From the NCBI RefSeq assembly GCF_023074175.1, contig NZ_JADPKS010000107.1, positions 1 to 64,000 of the forward strand: a stretch of 64,000 nucleotides of DNA, in the 5' to 3' direction. Shown here piece by piece: positions 54,043-62,895 of this stretch (position 1 is its first letter; every line of letters begins with the position of its first letter). A model generated the notes under the pieces. The model saw only the letters and a program-made list of their open reading frames with translations. It made no database searches and was not told where the DNA came from. Position numbers and translations under genes: made by a program. This stretch comes from Bradyrhizobium sp. 139 (lineage in GTDB: Bacteria > Pseudomonadota > Alphaproteobacteria > Rhizobiales > Xanthobacteraceae).

Positions 54043-55245
54043 TCAGATGAGGAAGTCGGTCGGGTGCAGGCTCCCCGCGTGAACACCGTCGAGCGTGATG
54101 GTGTCGCTCGCCGACAGATGAATCACGGCATCGCCGGCGGTATTGTCGCTGATCAAGCTCGAGAGCGCCGTCCAGTCCGCAAACCCGTAGTCGTGCACAT
54201 TGATCAGGTCGTGCTCGGTCACGGTGCTGCCGACCGCCTTGTTTCCCTGATCGAAGTCGGTGATGAGGTCATTGCCGGAGCCGGTGTTGAAGACGAAGCT
54301 GTCGCTGTTTCCTCCGCCCGAAAGCTCGTCACTGCCGGCGCCGCCGTTGAGGATATCCCTGCCGCCGGTGATCGAGCCCGGCGTCGCGGGGTTATAGACC
54401 GCCGCATCACCATACAGACGGTCGGTGGCCGCTCCGCCGGTGAGGATATCGTTGCCGCCATGTGCATTGCCGGACATGTTCGGAGCGTCGCCGAACAGCA
54501 CATCGGACGCATCGTCGGTGTACTGGGTGCTGATCTTGACGGTGAGGATGTCGTCGCCGCCCTGGGCGTTATCGGTCAGGGACGTAGAGGAATCTCCCGA
54601 CAGCGAGGCGCCGGCCCAGACGTTCTCACCGCTCATGATCAAGGTGAGGTTGTCGTTGCCGCCATGCGCATCGCCCTCCACGGAACCGATGGCGTCGCCG
54701 CTGATTGTCGCTGAGCCCTCCCGGGTGATCAGACTGATGTCGAGCGTGTCATTGCCGCCCTGCGCCGTGCCGCTCATGGAACCGCCGGCATCGCCGGCGT
54801 ACACATTGTCGTAGTCTCTCCAGCCCACCGCGCCGATGATGGTGTCACTGCCGCCGTGCGAACTGCCCGATATGTCGCCGGCGACATCGCCGAAAGCATG
54901 CACGCTGGTGTACATCGAGCGGTTCTCGACATCGATCGTGTCGTTGCCGCCCCGGGCATTGTCGGTCATCGCCTGGGCATCGCCGACCACGAGGGCGGCG
55001 TTCCAGCCATAGTTGAAATTGACCGTGAGCGTGTCGTTGCCGCCGTGGGACTGGCCGTGCAGCGTCGTGTTGTCGTCGCCGAAGATCGTGACCTCTGCTT
55101 CGGGCTGGCTGATGGTTGCGGTCACGGTGTCGTTGCCGCCCCAGGCGTCCGTGGTGGTCGGAAAGCTCGGATCTCCGTAGACGGTTTCGATTTGACCAAA
55201 CTGGTCGAGCAGAACGTCGATGGTGTCGTTGGGCAGATGTTGCAT
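54043..55245 (-). CDS. Acidic GD/GGND tandem-repeat protein with RTX-type C-terminus
   Basis: A 400-residue protein, very acidic and Gly/Asn/Asp rich. GGND-like motifs occur at residues 36, 68, 99, 131, 163, 195, 229, 263 and 294, i.e. every 31-34 residues, each preceded by a Gly-Asp pair about 12 residues earlier. This long unit differs from the 9-residue GGxGxDxLx RTX nonamer, which appears only at about 299-330 (GGAGSDELSG). The C-terminal 70 residues lack Cys and end DFLI, as in type I secretion substrates. It has no N-terminal signal. It is likely a Ca2+-binding secreted protein; no type I exporter genes are nearby. Confidence 0.8.
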   Translation of the reverse strand: MQHLPNDTIDVLLDQFGQIETVYGDPSFPTTTDAWGGNDTVTATISQPEAEVTIFGDDNTTLHGQSHGGNDTLTVNFNYGWNAALVVGDAQAMTDNARGGNDTIDVENRSMYTSVHAFGDVAGDISGSSHGGSDTIIGAVGWRDYDNVYAGDAGGSMSGTAQGGNDTLDISLITREGSATISGDAIGSVEGDAHGGNDNLTLIMSGENVWAGASLSGDSSTSLTDNAQGGDDILTVKISTQYTDDASDVLFGDAPNMSGNAHGGNDILTGGAATDRLYGDAAVYNPATPGSITGGRDILNGGAGSDELSGGGNSDSFVFNTGSGNDLITDFDQGNKAVGSTVTEHDLINVHDYGFADWTALSSLISDNTAGDAVIHLSASDTITLDGVHAGSLHPTDFLI

Positions 55246-55608
55246 GGCGTAACTCCCAGTTCATTGTCGGAAGCGGGGCTGACGCCGGCAGAATTTTTTG
55301 CAAGACGTGTTGTTGAACCCCGCTTCACCGGGAGAAATCTACCTTTGGTAGATGGCAGAGATTTGCAGGAATTCGGGAGAGAGTTTGATTGCATGCATGG
55401 AACCGCGGCGGCAATCGTGGAGATCGCCTCCGCAATCTGGCGCATGGGTCGCGCACTCAAGCACGTCGCTGCCTGATCTCGCTGAATCCACGCGGCTCTA
55501 CATGAAGCTATTGAACGCAGCGCGAAGTCCGCGCCTGACACCCACCGCCCTCGCAGAGGCGCAAGGACTTGGGCGCAAAGACTTGGGCGCAAGGACTTGC
55601 CGCTGCAT
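55246..55608. other. Promoter region of repeat protein and a 14-bp tandem repeat
   Basis: The repeat protein's ATG (55245) is preceded on the minus strand by GGGAGTTACGCC. A plus-strand frame through 55476 is open but unrecognised. Three copies of CGCAARGACTTGGG stand in tandem at 55560-55599. No gene can be supported. Confidence 0.45.
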
Positions 55609-55890
55609 TGGCGCCCGACGACCACAGCCGTTCGACGCGCGGCAACTGGACATCGACGGCAAGGCATACCCCTATGCCGATGCTTGTGTCATCTGGCAGA
55701 CCCCGCATCGACCTGCGGACTGCCTGCGACCGCCGTTCCGATCGACCGCACACCTTCGGGTTTGCCAATTGGTGTGCAGATCATCGGGCCTTATCTCAAG
55801 GACCGCACGACGGTTGCCCTCGCCAAGCTGCTCGAACGCGAGTTCTTCGTCCCGCCGCCGTCACTCTCTGCAATGCAATCCGCGAGATGA
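55609..55890 (+). pseudogene. Amidase-signature family C-terminal remnant, frameshifted
   Basis: Pieces of one amidase C-terminus are spread over different frames: LDIDGKAYPYADACVIWQ (about 55645-55698), then, shifted, TCGLPATAVPIDRTPSGLPI and GVQIIGPYLKDRTTVALAKL, ending near 55890. The order and spacing match amidase-family enzymes, but at least one frameshift and loss of the N-terminal catalytic part make it non-functional. Confidence 0.7.
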
Positions 55891-55906
55891 CGGAGCCGGC
55901 TGCCCA

Positions 55907-56512
55907 TCACGTTCTCTCAATCGACTGCGCCTCGACCGCGTGCATGGCCACGCTCGCCACCTGCCGCAGCGCTTCACGATCCGCGCCCGAAGACGCCATC
56001 ACGCCCATGCCGACCGCGACGGCCGAGACGTAGCGCGCCAGGGCCGCAGGATCGGCACTCGGCTTGAGATCGCCTTCGGCCTTGGCGCGGATGAAGCGGT
56101 CGCGGAGCTGGTCCTCGTTCTCAGCGCGGCGGGTGGCGAGCTCGAAGGGGACATTCTCCGAGCCGGTGCCGCAGGCGATGCCGCCCTGCACGAGCAGGCA
56201 GCCGGGTGGATTGGCGGGATCGGTCTGCTTGTCGGCGATGCCCATCAGCATCCGCTCGGCGACGTCGCGGGCGGTTGGTGCAGTGACCACTTCGTCCATC
56301 CAGACGCCGCGCAGCTTGGTGTAGCGATCGAGCGCGGCCTTCAGCAGACCTTCCTTGTTACCGAAGCAGGCGTACAGGCTCGGGGGATTGATGCCCATGG
56401 CCTCGGTGAGCTGGGCGATCGTGGCGCCCTCATAACCATGGCGCCAAAACACTTCCATCGCCTGGTCCAACGCCGTTTCGGCGTCGAATTCGCGGGGGCG
56501 TCCCATGCCCAT
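55907..56512 (-). CDS. TetR-family regulator of the adjacent RND efflux operon
   Basis: A 201-residue TetR protein. The HTH is at residues about 15-55 (ALDQAMEVFWRHGYEGATIA, then LTEAMGINPPSLYACFGNKE). The C-terminal part with LLVQGGIACGTGSENVPFEL is like the AcrR/YxaF branch. The ATG at 56512 has GAGGAGA; a second ATG lies at 56506. It is divergent from the adaptor/RND genes with a perfect palindrome upstream of them, suggesting repression relieved by a pump substrate. Confidence 0.9.
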   Translation of the reverse strand: MGMGRPREFDAETALDQAMEVFWRHGYEGATIAQLTEAMGINPPSLYACFGNKEGLLKAALDRYTKLRGVWMDEVVTAPTARDVAERMLMGIADKQTDPANPPGCLLVQGGIACGTGSENVPFELATRRAENEDQLRDRFIRAKAEGDLKPSADPAALARYVSAVAVGMGVMASSGADREALRQVASVAMHAVEAQSIERT

Positions 56513-56681
56513 GTGCCTGTTCTCCTCGGAATCGGCGTCGTCCCTCTATTTAACGCCTGACCCTATCTATTTGTTCTCGCTTTATTTTCTCTTCCGCCTT
56601 CCAATTCTTGCGGTAGGCGGCTACAATTTTCTTAGTGAATGGTACATAAGTATCTTGCACTGCGGCATCCAGCTCCACATC

Positions 56682-56697
56682 TGTAGTGAACACTACA
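56682..56697. promoter_or_regulatory. TetR operator candidate, 16-bp perfect palindrome
   Basis: TGTAGTGAACACTACA is a perfect palindrome ending 16 bp before the adaptor ATG at 56714. A similar half (TTAGTGAATGGTAC) occurs near 56632. The location over the promoter/leader of the efflux operon fits repression by the divergent TetR protein. Confidence 0.7.
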
Positions 56698-56713
56698 TAT
56701 CTGGAGCGCGCAA

Positions 56714-57970
56714 ATGCATCCCTCCCAAAATTCTGCCCAACATATTCGCCGCACCGGCCGTTTCCGCCGCCTTCTCGGCGGCGTCGCCATCGTGGGCGCC
56801 CTCGCGGTGGCCGGCTTGATCGCAACCGGCCACTACTTCCGTGCAGCGCAGGCCACCGCAACGGCCGCCGCTGCTGAGCAGGCCGTCTCCGTCACCGTCG
56901 CGATGATCGAGCCGCGGCAGACCGTGCTGTGGGACGATTTCTCCGGCCGGCTGGAGGCCATCAATCGTGTCGAGCTTCGCCCGCGCGTCGCAGGCGCGAT
57001 CATGTCGACCAACTTCACCGAAGGCGCGCTGGTGAAGGCCGGCGATGTACTTTTCAAGATCGACCCGGCGCCTTACGCGGCGGAAGTCGACAAGGCGAAC
57101 GCGCAGCTCGAAGCGGCGAAAGCGCGCGTCGTGTTCACCCAGAGCGAGCTGGAGCGCGGCGCGCAACTCGTCGGCAATGCCGTGGTCACGCGGCGGGACT
57201 ACGACCAGCGCGACAACGCCAACCGCGAGGCCATTGCCAACGTGAAGGCGGCCGAGGCGACGCTCCAGACCGCAAAGCTCAATCTCGACTACACCGAGGT
57301 GCGTGCGCCGGTCGACGGTCGCGTCGGCAAGATCGAAATCACTGTCGGCAATCTCGTCGCCGCCGGCACCGCTTCTCCGGTGCTGACCTCACTGGTCTCG
57401 GTCAATCCGATCTACGCCTCCTTCGATGCGGACGAAGAGGTGGTGCTGCGCGCTCTGAACTCGATCGCGGATGCCTCCGGCAAGCGAGGCAATCTCGACC
57501 AGATCCCGGTGGAAATGACGACCTCCGGCGGGCTCTCGGCGAAGGGCCACATCCAGCTCATCGACAACCAGGTCAACGGCCAGAGCGGCACCATCCGCGT
57601 CCGCGCGGTGTTCCAGAACGAAGACGGGCGTCTCATCCCCGGCCAGTTCGCCCGCGTGCGCATGGGCCAGCCGAAGCAGCAGAGCCTGGTCATGATCGAC
57701 GAGCGCGCGATCGGCACCGATCAGGACAAGAAGTTCGTGATGGGGGTCGGCGACGACAGCCGCGCGGTCTACCGGCCGATTTCGCTCGGCGGCGCCGTCG
57801 ATGGCTTGCGCATCGTCACCGCGGGGCTGAAGCCCGGCGACCGCATCATCGTCAACGGTCTCCAGCGCGTGCGTCCCGGCGCCCTCCTCAAGACCGAGGT
57901 CGCCGCGATGGGTGCGCGCGGGCCGCAACAGGCCTCCAACCACAGCAACCAGGACGTCGTGCAGCGCTAG
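56714..57970 (+). CDS. RND efflux periplasmic adaptor (AcrA type)
   Basis: A 418-residue membrane fusion protein with a signal-anchor helix near residues 24-42. The lipoyl halves (RVELRPRVAGAIMSTNFTEG; YTEVRAPVDGRVGKIEITVG), the hairpin with RGAQLVGNAVVTRRDYDQRD, and the barrel and C-terminal domain (ERAIGTDQDKKFVMGVGDDS) are in order. It joins the RND pump at 58126 to an outer-membrane channel encoded elsewhere. A repeat separates it from the pump gene. Confidence 0.94.
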   Translation: MHPSQNSAQHIRRTGRFRRLLGGVAIVGALAVAGLIATGHYFRAAQATATAAAAEQAVSVTVAMIEPRQTVLWDDFSGRLEAINRVELRPRVAGAIMSTNFTEGALVKAGDVLFKIDPAPYAAEVDKANAQLEAAKARVVFTQSELERGAQLVGNAVVTRRDYDQRDNANREAIANVKAAEATLQTAKLNLDYTEVRAPVDGRVGKIEITVGNLVAAGTASPVLTSLVSVNPIYASFDADEEVVLRALNSIADASGKRGNLDQIPVEMTTSGGLSAKGHIQLIDNQVNGQSGTIRVRAVFQNEDGRLIPGQFARVRMGQPKQQSLVMIDERAIGTDQDKKFVMGVGDDSRAVYRPISLGGAVDGLRIVTAGLKPGDRIIVNGLQRVRPGALLKTEVAAMGARGPQQASNHSNQDVVQR

Positions 57971-57973
57971 CGT

Positions 57974-58084
57974 TCTCCGTCATTCCGGGGCGCGCGGGCA
58001 GCGCGCCGCGGACTCTCGAAGTTCGAAAACTCCGATCACTTCACCTCCGAATTCCGGGTTCGCACGCGCCCCGGAATGACGGCG
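57974..58084. repeat. CATTCCGGGGCGCG-type dispersed repeat inside efflux operon
   Basis: GTCATTCCGGGGCGCGCG and CGCGCCCCGGAATGAC are inverted ends, with inner GGACTCTCGAAGTTCGAAAA and TTCCGGGTTCGC words. It lies between adaptor and pump genes and can fold as a long hairpin. Its relative at 18334 extends a coding region. Confidence 0.8.
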
Positions 58085-58125
58085 GAGTCGCCGAAGACTC
58101 GCAAGAAATTGCGCAGGGGCAAGCC

Positions 58126-61100
58126 ATGAATCTTTCAAAATTCTTTATCGACCGTCCGATTTTCGCCGGCGTACTGTCCGTCCTGATCTTTCTCGCGGGC
58201 CTGATCTCGCTGTTTGCGATGCCGATCTCCGAATATCCCGACGTCGTGCCGCCATCGGTGCTGGTGCGCGCGACCTATCCCGGCGCCAATCCCAAAGTGA
58301 TCGCCGAGACGGTGGCGACACCGATCGAGGAGCAGATCAACGGCGTCGAGAACATGCTGTACATGTCGAGCCAGGCGACCACCGATGGCGCAATGACGCT
58401 GACGGTGACGTTCCGGCTCGGCACCGACCCGGACAAGGCGACGCAGCTGGTGCAAAACCGCGTGCAGCAGGCCGAGCCGCGCCTGCCGGCCGTGGTGCGC
58501 CAGCTCGGTATCACCACCAAGAAGTCCTCGCCCGACCTCACCATGGTCGTGCACCTGTTGTCGCCGAACAACCGCTACGGCATGACGTATTTGCGCAATT
58601 ATGCCGTGCTCAACGTCAAGGACAGGCTTGCGCGCATCGACGGCGTCGGAGACGTCCAGCTCTACGGCGCCGGCGACTATTCGATGCGGGTCTGGGTCGA
58701 TCCGCAAAAGGCCGCCGAGCATGGCCTGACCGCAAGCGACATCGTCAAGTCGATCCAGGCGCAGAACGTCGAAGCCGCCGCCGGCGTCGTCGGCTCCTCA
58801 CCGAACGTCAGGGGCATCGACCTGCAAATGTCCGTCAATGCGGAAGGGCGGCTTGCGAACGAGGAGCAGTTCGGCGACATCGTCGTCAAGACCGGCACGC
58901 GTGGCGAGGTGGTGCGGCTGCGCGACGTCGCGCGCATCGAACTCGGGGCGTCCGAATACGGCCTGCGCTCGCTGCTCGACAACAAGCAGGCGGTGGCGAT
59001 CCCGATCTTCCAGGCGCCGGGCTCCAACGCGCTGGAGATCTCCGACCACGTTCGCGCCACCATGGCCGAGATCAAGAAGAACATGCCGGAGGGCGTGTCC
59101 TACCAGATCGTCTACGATCCCACCCAGTTCGTGCGCTCCTCGATCGAGGCTGTGATCCATACGCTGCTGGAAGCGATCGCGCTGGTGGTGCTGGTCGTGA
59201 TCCTGTTCCTCCAGACCTGGCGCGCCTCGATCATTCCGCTGCTGGCCGTGCCGGTCTCGATCGTCGGCACGTTTGCGGTGATGCACCTGTTCGGCTTCTC
59301 CATCAACGCGCTCAGCCTGTTCGGCCTGGTGCTCGCGATCGGCATCGTCGTCGACGACGCCATCGTCGTGGTCGAGAACGTCGAGCGCAACATCGAGGGC
59401 GGCCTGTCGCCGCGCGATGCCACCTATCAGGCCATGCGCGAGGTGTCGGGGCCGATCATCGCGATCGCGATGGTGCTGATCGCGGTGTTCGTGCCGCTCG
59501 CCTTCATCTCCGGCCTCACCGGGCAGTTCTACAAGCAGTTCGCGCTGACGATCGCGATCTCGACCGTGATCTCGGCCGTCAACTCGCTGACGCTGTCGCC
59601 GGCGCTGTCGGCCTTGCTGCTCAAGGGACATAACGAGCCGAAGGACCGGCTGACGCTCATCATGGAAAGGAGCCTTGGCTGGTTCTTTCGCGGATTCAAC
59701 AAGGCCTTCACACGCTCCTCGGATAACTACAGCGGCACCGTCACCAAGGTGATATCAGGCAAAGCCGCGGTGATGGGGCTCTATGTAGTCCTGGTCGGCC
59801 TTACCGGCTTCCTGTTCCAGCAGGTGCCGAGCGGCTTCGTGCCGGGCCAGGACAAGCAGTACCTGGTCGGCTTCTCGCGGCTGCCCGATGGTGCCGCGCT
59901 TGATCGCACGGAAGAGGTGATCCGCAAGATGAGCGATATCGCGCTGACCCAACCCGGTGTCGAGAGTTCGGTCGCTTTTCCAGGTCTGTCGATCGCCGGC
60001 TTCACCAATTCATCCAATGCCGGCATCGTGTTCTCGACGTTGAAGCCATTCGACGAGCGCAAGGGTCCGGCACTGAGCGGAAACGCCATCGCGGCCGACC
60101 TCAACAAGAAATACTCGGGGATCCAGGAAGCCTTCATCGCCATGTTCCCGCCGCCGCCGGTCAACGGCCTCGGCACCATCGGCGGCTTCAAGCTGCAGAT
60201 CGAGGATCGTGCCGGCCTCGGTTATGAAGCACTGAACGAGGCGACCAAGGCGTTCATGGCGGCGATGCAGAAGGCGCCGGAGATCGCCGGCGTGTTTTCG
60301 AGCTTCCAGGTCAACGTGCCGCAGCTCTTCGCCGACATCGACCGCACCAAGGCGCTCCAGCTCGGGGTGCCCGTGACGGAGGTGTTCAACACGCTCCAGA
60401 TCTATCTCGGCTCGTACTACGTCAACGATTTCAACAAGTTTGGCCGCACCTACTCCGTCTATGTCCAGGCCGACGCACCGTTCCGCGCACGGGCCGACGA
60501 CATCCGGCAGTTGAAGGTGCGCTCATCCTCCGGCGACATGGTGCCGCTATCGGCGCTGCTCACGATCCGCCAGAGCGCGGGTCCGGAGCGTGCGATCCGC
60601 TACAACGGCTTCCTGTCTTCCGACATCAATGCGGCCGCCGCGCCCGGATTCTCTTCCGGCCAGGCGCAGGAAGTCGCGACGCGAATCGCGGCGGAAGTGC
60701 TGCCGCCCGGCTTTGCCTTTGAATGGACCGACCTGACCTATCAGGAGTTCATCGCCGGCAATTCCGGCCTCTGGGTGTTCCCGCTGGCGATCCTGCTGGT
60801 GTTCCTGGTGCTGGCCGCGCTCTATGAGAGCCTGACGCTGCCGCTCTCGATCATCATGATCGTGCCGATGGGTCTGTTGGCTGCAATGTTCGGCGTCTGG
60901 ATCTCGAAGGGCGACAACAACGTCTTCACCCAGATCGGACTTATCGTTCTCGTCGGACTCTCCGCCAAGAACGCGATCCTGATCGTCGAATTCGCGCGCG
61001 AGCTCGAATTCGCGGGGCGTACGCCGATCCGGGCCGCGATCGAGGCGAGCCGGCTGCGGCTGCGTCCGATCCTGATGACGTCGATGGCGTTCATCATGGG

Positions 61101-61314
61101 CGTCCTGCCGCTGGTGCTCTCGACCGGCGCCGGCTCCGAGATGCGGCGCGCCATGGGTGTCGCCGTATTCTCCGGCATGATCGGCGTCACGGTGTTCGGC
61201 CTGTTCCTGACGCCGGTGTTCTACGTGCTGCTGCGGACCGTCACCGGCATGAAGCCGCTGACGCATCACGGCAGCGATACCAGCGCGGCGCCGGCCCAGA
61301 CTGTCGGTCACTAG
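58126..61314 (+). CDS. RND multidrug efflux pump (HAE1/AcrB type)
   Basis: A 1062-residue pump with twelve spans. FFIDRPIFAGVLSVLIFLAG starts it, the TM4 proton-relay motif is GLVLAIGIVVDDAIVVVENV, and SEYPDVVPPSVLVRATYPGA and the C-terminal GLSAKNAILIVEFARELEF are as in AcrB. The ATG at 58126 follows GCAGGGGC; the frame is open far upstream, overlapping the adaptor, but that part is not coding. It should export toxic compounds with the adaptor. Confidence 0.95.
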   Translation: MNLSKFFIDRPIFAGVLSVLIFLAGLISLFAMPISEYPDVVPPSVLVRATYPGANPKVIAETVATPIEEQINGVENMLYMSSQATTDGAMTLTVTFRLGTDPDKATQLVQNRVQQAEPRLPAVVRQLGITTKKSSPDLTMVVHLLSPNNRYGMTYLRNYAVLNVKDRLARIDGVGDVQLYGAGDYSMRVWVDPQKAAEHGLTASDIVKSIQAQNVEAAAGVVGSSPNVRGIDLQMSVNAEGRLANEEQFGDIVVKTGTRGEVVRLRDVARIELGASEYGLRSLLDNKQAVAIPIFQAPGSNALEISDHVRATMAEIKKNMPEGVSYQIVYDPTQFVRSSIEAVIHTLLEAIALVVLVVILFLQTWRASIIPLLAVPVSIVGTFAVMHLFGFSINALSLFGLVLAIGIVVDDAIVVVENVERNIEGGLSPRDATYQAMREVSGPIIAIAMVLIAVFVPLAFISGLTGQFYKQFALTIAISTVISAVNSLTLSPALSALLLKGHNEPKDRLTLIMERSLGWFFRGFNKAFTRSSDNYSGTVTKVISGKAAVMGLYVVLVGLTGFLFQQVPSGFVPGQDKQYLVGFSRLPDGAALDRTEEVIRKMSDIALTQPGVESSVAFPGLSIAGFTNSSNAGIVFSTLKPFDERKGPALSGNAIAADLNKKYSGIQEAFIAMFPPPPVNGLGTIGGFKLQIEDRAGLGYEALNEATKAFMAAMQKAPEIAGVFSSFQVNVPQLFADIDRTKALQLGVPVTEVFNTLQIYLGSYYVNDFNKFGRTYSVYVQADAPFRARADDIRQLKVRSSSGDMVPLSALLTIRQSAGPERAIRYNGFLSSDINAAAAPGFSSGQAQEVATRIAAEVLPPGFAFEWTDLTYQEFIAGNSGLWVFPLAILLVFLVLAALYESLTLPLSIIMIVPMGLLAAMFGVWISKGDNNVFTQIGLIVLVGLSAKNAILIVEFARELEFAGRTPIRAAIEASRLRLRPILMTSMAFIMGVLPLVLSTGAGSEMRRAMGVAVFSGMIGVTVFGLFLTPVFYVLLRTVTGMKPLTHHGSDTSAAPAQTVGH

Positions 61315-61468
61315 ATCAGGGAAATCCCCGAGAGCAGCAACAGAACGAGCACGGCATGAGGCATGATATCGGTCACGCCGATGGTCTGCTCGGCCGCGAA
61401 CAGCGCGCGGACTGTATGCTTTGTGTCACGCGCTCGCGCGCTGCTGCCAGACAGCGGTCATCGGCAAT

Positions 61469-61768
61469 TTACTTCCGGTTCTCCTCGCAGAACTTCAGCG
61501 CGGCGAGCGCTTCGCCGGCGCGCGGGATCTGCATCTCGATGCTGTCGTCGTCATCGTCCTCGAAATCAAGCGAGAGGCGCTTGGCCTTGGACAGCCGGTC
61601 CGACTGGTCGAACTCGAAGATGCCGCGCACCGAGGTCTTGTCCATGACCTCCCATTTCGCCTTCTTCATGATGTCGGCGTCATCGGTGCCGACATCAGCC
61701 CGGAGGATCTCGCCGACCTTGCCCCACTCTCGCCCGGCCGCCCGCAAGGGCTTGAGGAGGTTGACCAA
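61469..61768 (-). CDS. Hypothetical acidic protein
   Basis: About 99 residues if it begins at the TTG at 61768, 23 bp after the MaoC-like gene's stop; ATG at 61669 would give 66. The C-terminal part is FEFDQSDRLSKAKRLSLDFE followed by DDDDDSIEMQIPRAGEALAA. No family recognised. An intact frame and same-strand position suggest it is co-transcribed with the MaoC-like gene. Confidence 0.5.
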   Translation of the reverse strand: MVNLLKPLRAAGREWGKVGEILRADVGTDDADIMKKAKWEVMDKTSVRGIFEFDQSDRLSKAKRLSLDFEDDDDDSIEMQIPRAGEALAALKFCEENRK

Positions 61769-61791
61769 GACCGATGGTGACGGCGCCGGCC

Positions 61792-62238
61792 TTACACCCG
61801 CCTGGGGACAATGGCGATCGGGGTGAAGGTGTAAACCTCCTCGCCGTTCTGGTTGAACATCGTCCATTTCACCAGCGCGATGCCCTGCGGCTTCGACTTC
61901 GACGGCGTCAGGCTCATGACCTGCCCGACCAGATGCAGCCTGTCATCGGGCCGCACCGGGATGGTCCAGCGCAGGCCGTCGACGCCCGCGCCGATCAACG
62001 GATGCGGGCCAAACGGGCGGGTCTGGATCGCGAGGTTCATGGCGATCGCGGCGGTGTGCCATCCCGACGCCGCCAGGCCGTTGAACAGGGTCTGCTTGGC
62101 GGCCTCATGGTCGAGATGCATCGGCTGCGGATCGAACTCGGCGGCGAAGCGCTTGATATCGGCCTCGGTGACTTGCAGCTCGGGCGATTTGAACCGCATT
62201 CCGACGGTGAGATCGTCGAACCACTCGATCTGCGCCAT
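61792..62238 (-). CDS. MaoC-family hydratase-like protein
   Basis: A 148-residue hotdog-fold MaoC-like protein. The hydratase-2 motif region reads RFAAEFDPQPMHLDHEAAKQ followed by GLAASGWHTAAIAM, with the Asp and His positions of (R)-specific enoyl-CoA hydratases visible. The ATG at 62238 follows GCGAGGC. It may hydrate an acyl-CoA or be a non-catalytic relative. Confidence 0.88.
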   Translation of the reverse strand: MAQIEWFDDLTVGMRFKSPELQVTEADIKRFAAEFDPQPMHLDHEAAKQTLFNGLAASGWHTAAIAMNLAIQTRPFGPHPLIGAGVDGLRWTIPVRPDDRLHLVGQVMSLTPSKSKPQGIALVKWTMFNQNGEEVYTFTPIAIVPRRV

Positions 62239-62437
62239 GATTTTGCCTCGCAACATGATTTGCCGCCCGCCCGAAAGCCGCGGCTGAAGGGACTGAGCAG
62301 GAGCAGGGTTTAGCGGCTCTGCGGTGCACAAGGCCAGCCCCGGGGTTCCCCGCGAAACCCGTTTCCCAAAACGACGAAACACGCCTGAAACAGATGGCCG
62401 GTTATCTAGTTGTCAAAATCATACAGGGACGGTCACC

Positions 62438-62521
62438 ATGCAATTCTTCCTCGACATCATCCTGGACTATGCCTGCTGCCAAAATCTCGTCTCCCAGCCA
62501 CTGCGGGAGGATGAGCTATGA
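62438..62521 (+). CDS. Tiny ORF, 27 residues, translationally coupled to the next
   Basis: ATG at 62438 after ACAGGGACGG encodes MQFFLDIILDYACCQNLVSQ and PLREDEL. It has a hydrophobic N-terminal half and two adjacent cysteines. Its TGA overlaps the ATG of the next ORF (ATGA). Coding status is uncertain. Confidence 0.35.
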   Translation: MQFFLDIILDYACCQNLVSQPLREDEL

Positions 62522-62607
62522 TCGAGCTGATCTCAGGCCTCCTCGCCCTTTGCAGCATCGGTGTCTTTGCGGCGCATGCGCTGGACGCCTATCGGACAAC
62601 GCACTAA
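62518..62607 (+). CDS. Tiny membrane-peptide ORF, 29 residues
   Basis: ATG at 62518 follows GGGAGGATGAGCT and encodes MIELISGLLALCSIGVFAAH then ALDAYRTTH. One hydrophobic span with polar ends is consistent with a small membrane protein. It overlaps the preceding ORF by 4 bp. A strong ribosome-binding site makes it the better candidate of the pair. Confidence 0.45.
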   Translation: MIELISGLLALCSIGVFAAHALDAYRTTH

Positions 62608-62632
62608 CGGGAAGTCGTCGCGGGGCTTCGCC

Positions 62633-62870
62633 TCACCTCTCCCGAGGCAGGGTTATCGCATTTGGCAGCTGAGAGCTTGCCGGCGTGCTCGGCCTGCATG
62701 GTTCGAGACGCCCGCTTTGGCGGGCTCCTCACCACGAGCGTCTGACATCTCGCCGCAAAAAGCGATCTCATCCTGAGGGCCCGCCGTAGGCGGGCGTCTC
62801 GAAGGATGGCTGCAGGCGAGATTGCCGCCCATTATGCGATTGCCTGCCTCCCGAACGGAGAGGTGAATAG
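62633..62870. repeat. Dispersed repeat with inverted ends, copy 2
   Basis: Ends CTCCCGAGGCAGGGTTATCGCAT-like (left) and ATGCGATTGCCTGCCTCCCG (right) are inverted. The inner block with GGTTCGAGACGCCCGCTTTG and CTCATCCTGAGGGCCCGCCG matches the core of 16821-17066 in reverse complement while the outer ends match directly. It again lies between convergent genes. Confidence 0.8.
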
Positions 62871-62895
62871 TGAGGCCCGTCCGGATCCTCCGGCG

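Noticed and set aside
55238..55476. Plus-strand ORF opposite the start of the repeat-protein gene
   Set aside because: The frame is open and not obviously random, but it overlaps the repeat-protein start, lacks a ribosome-binding site and matches nothing I recognise.
56929..58125. In-frame upstream extension of the second RND pump
   Set aside because: It overlaps the adaptor gene in another frame; pump homology begins exactly at the ATG at 58126.
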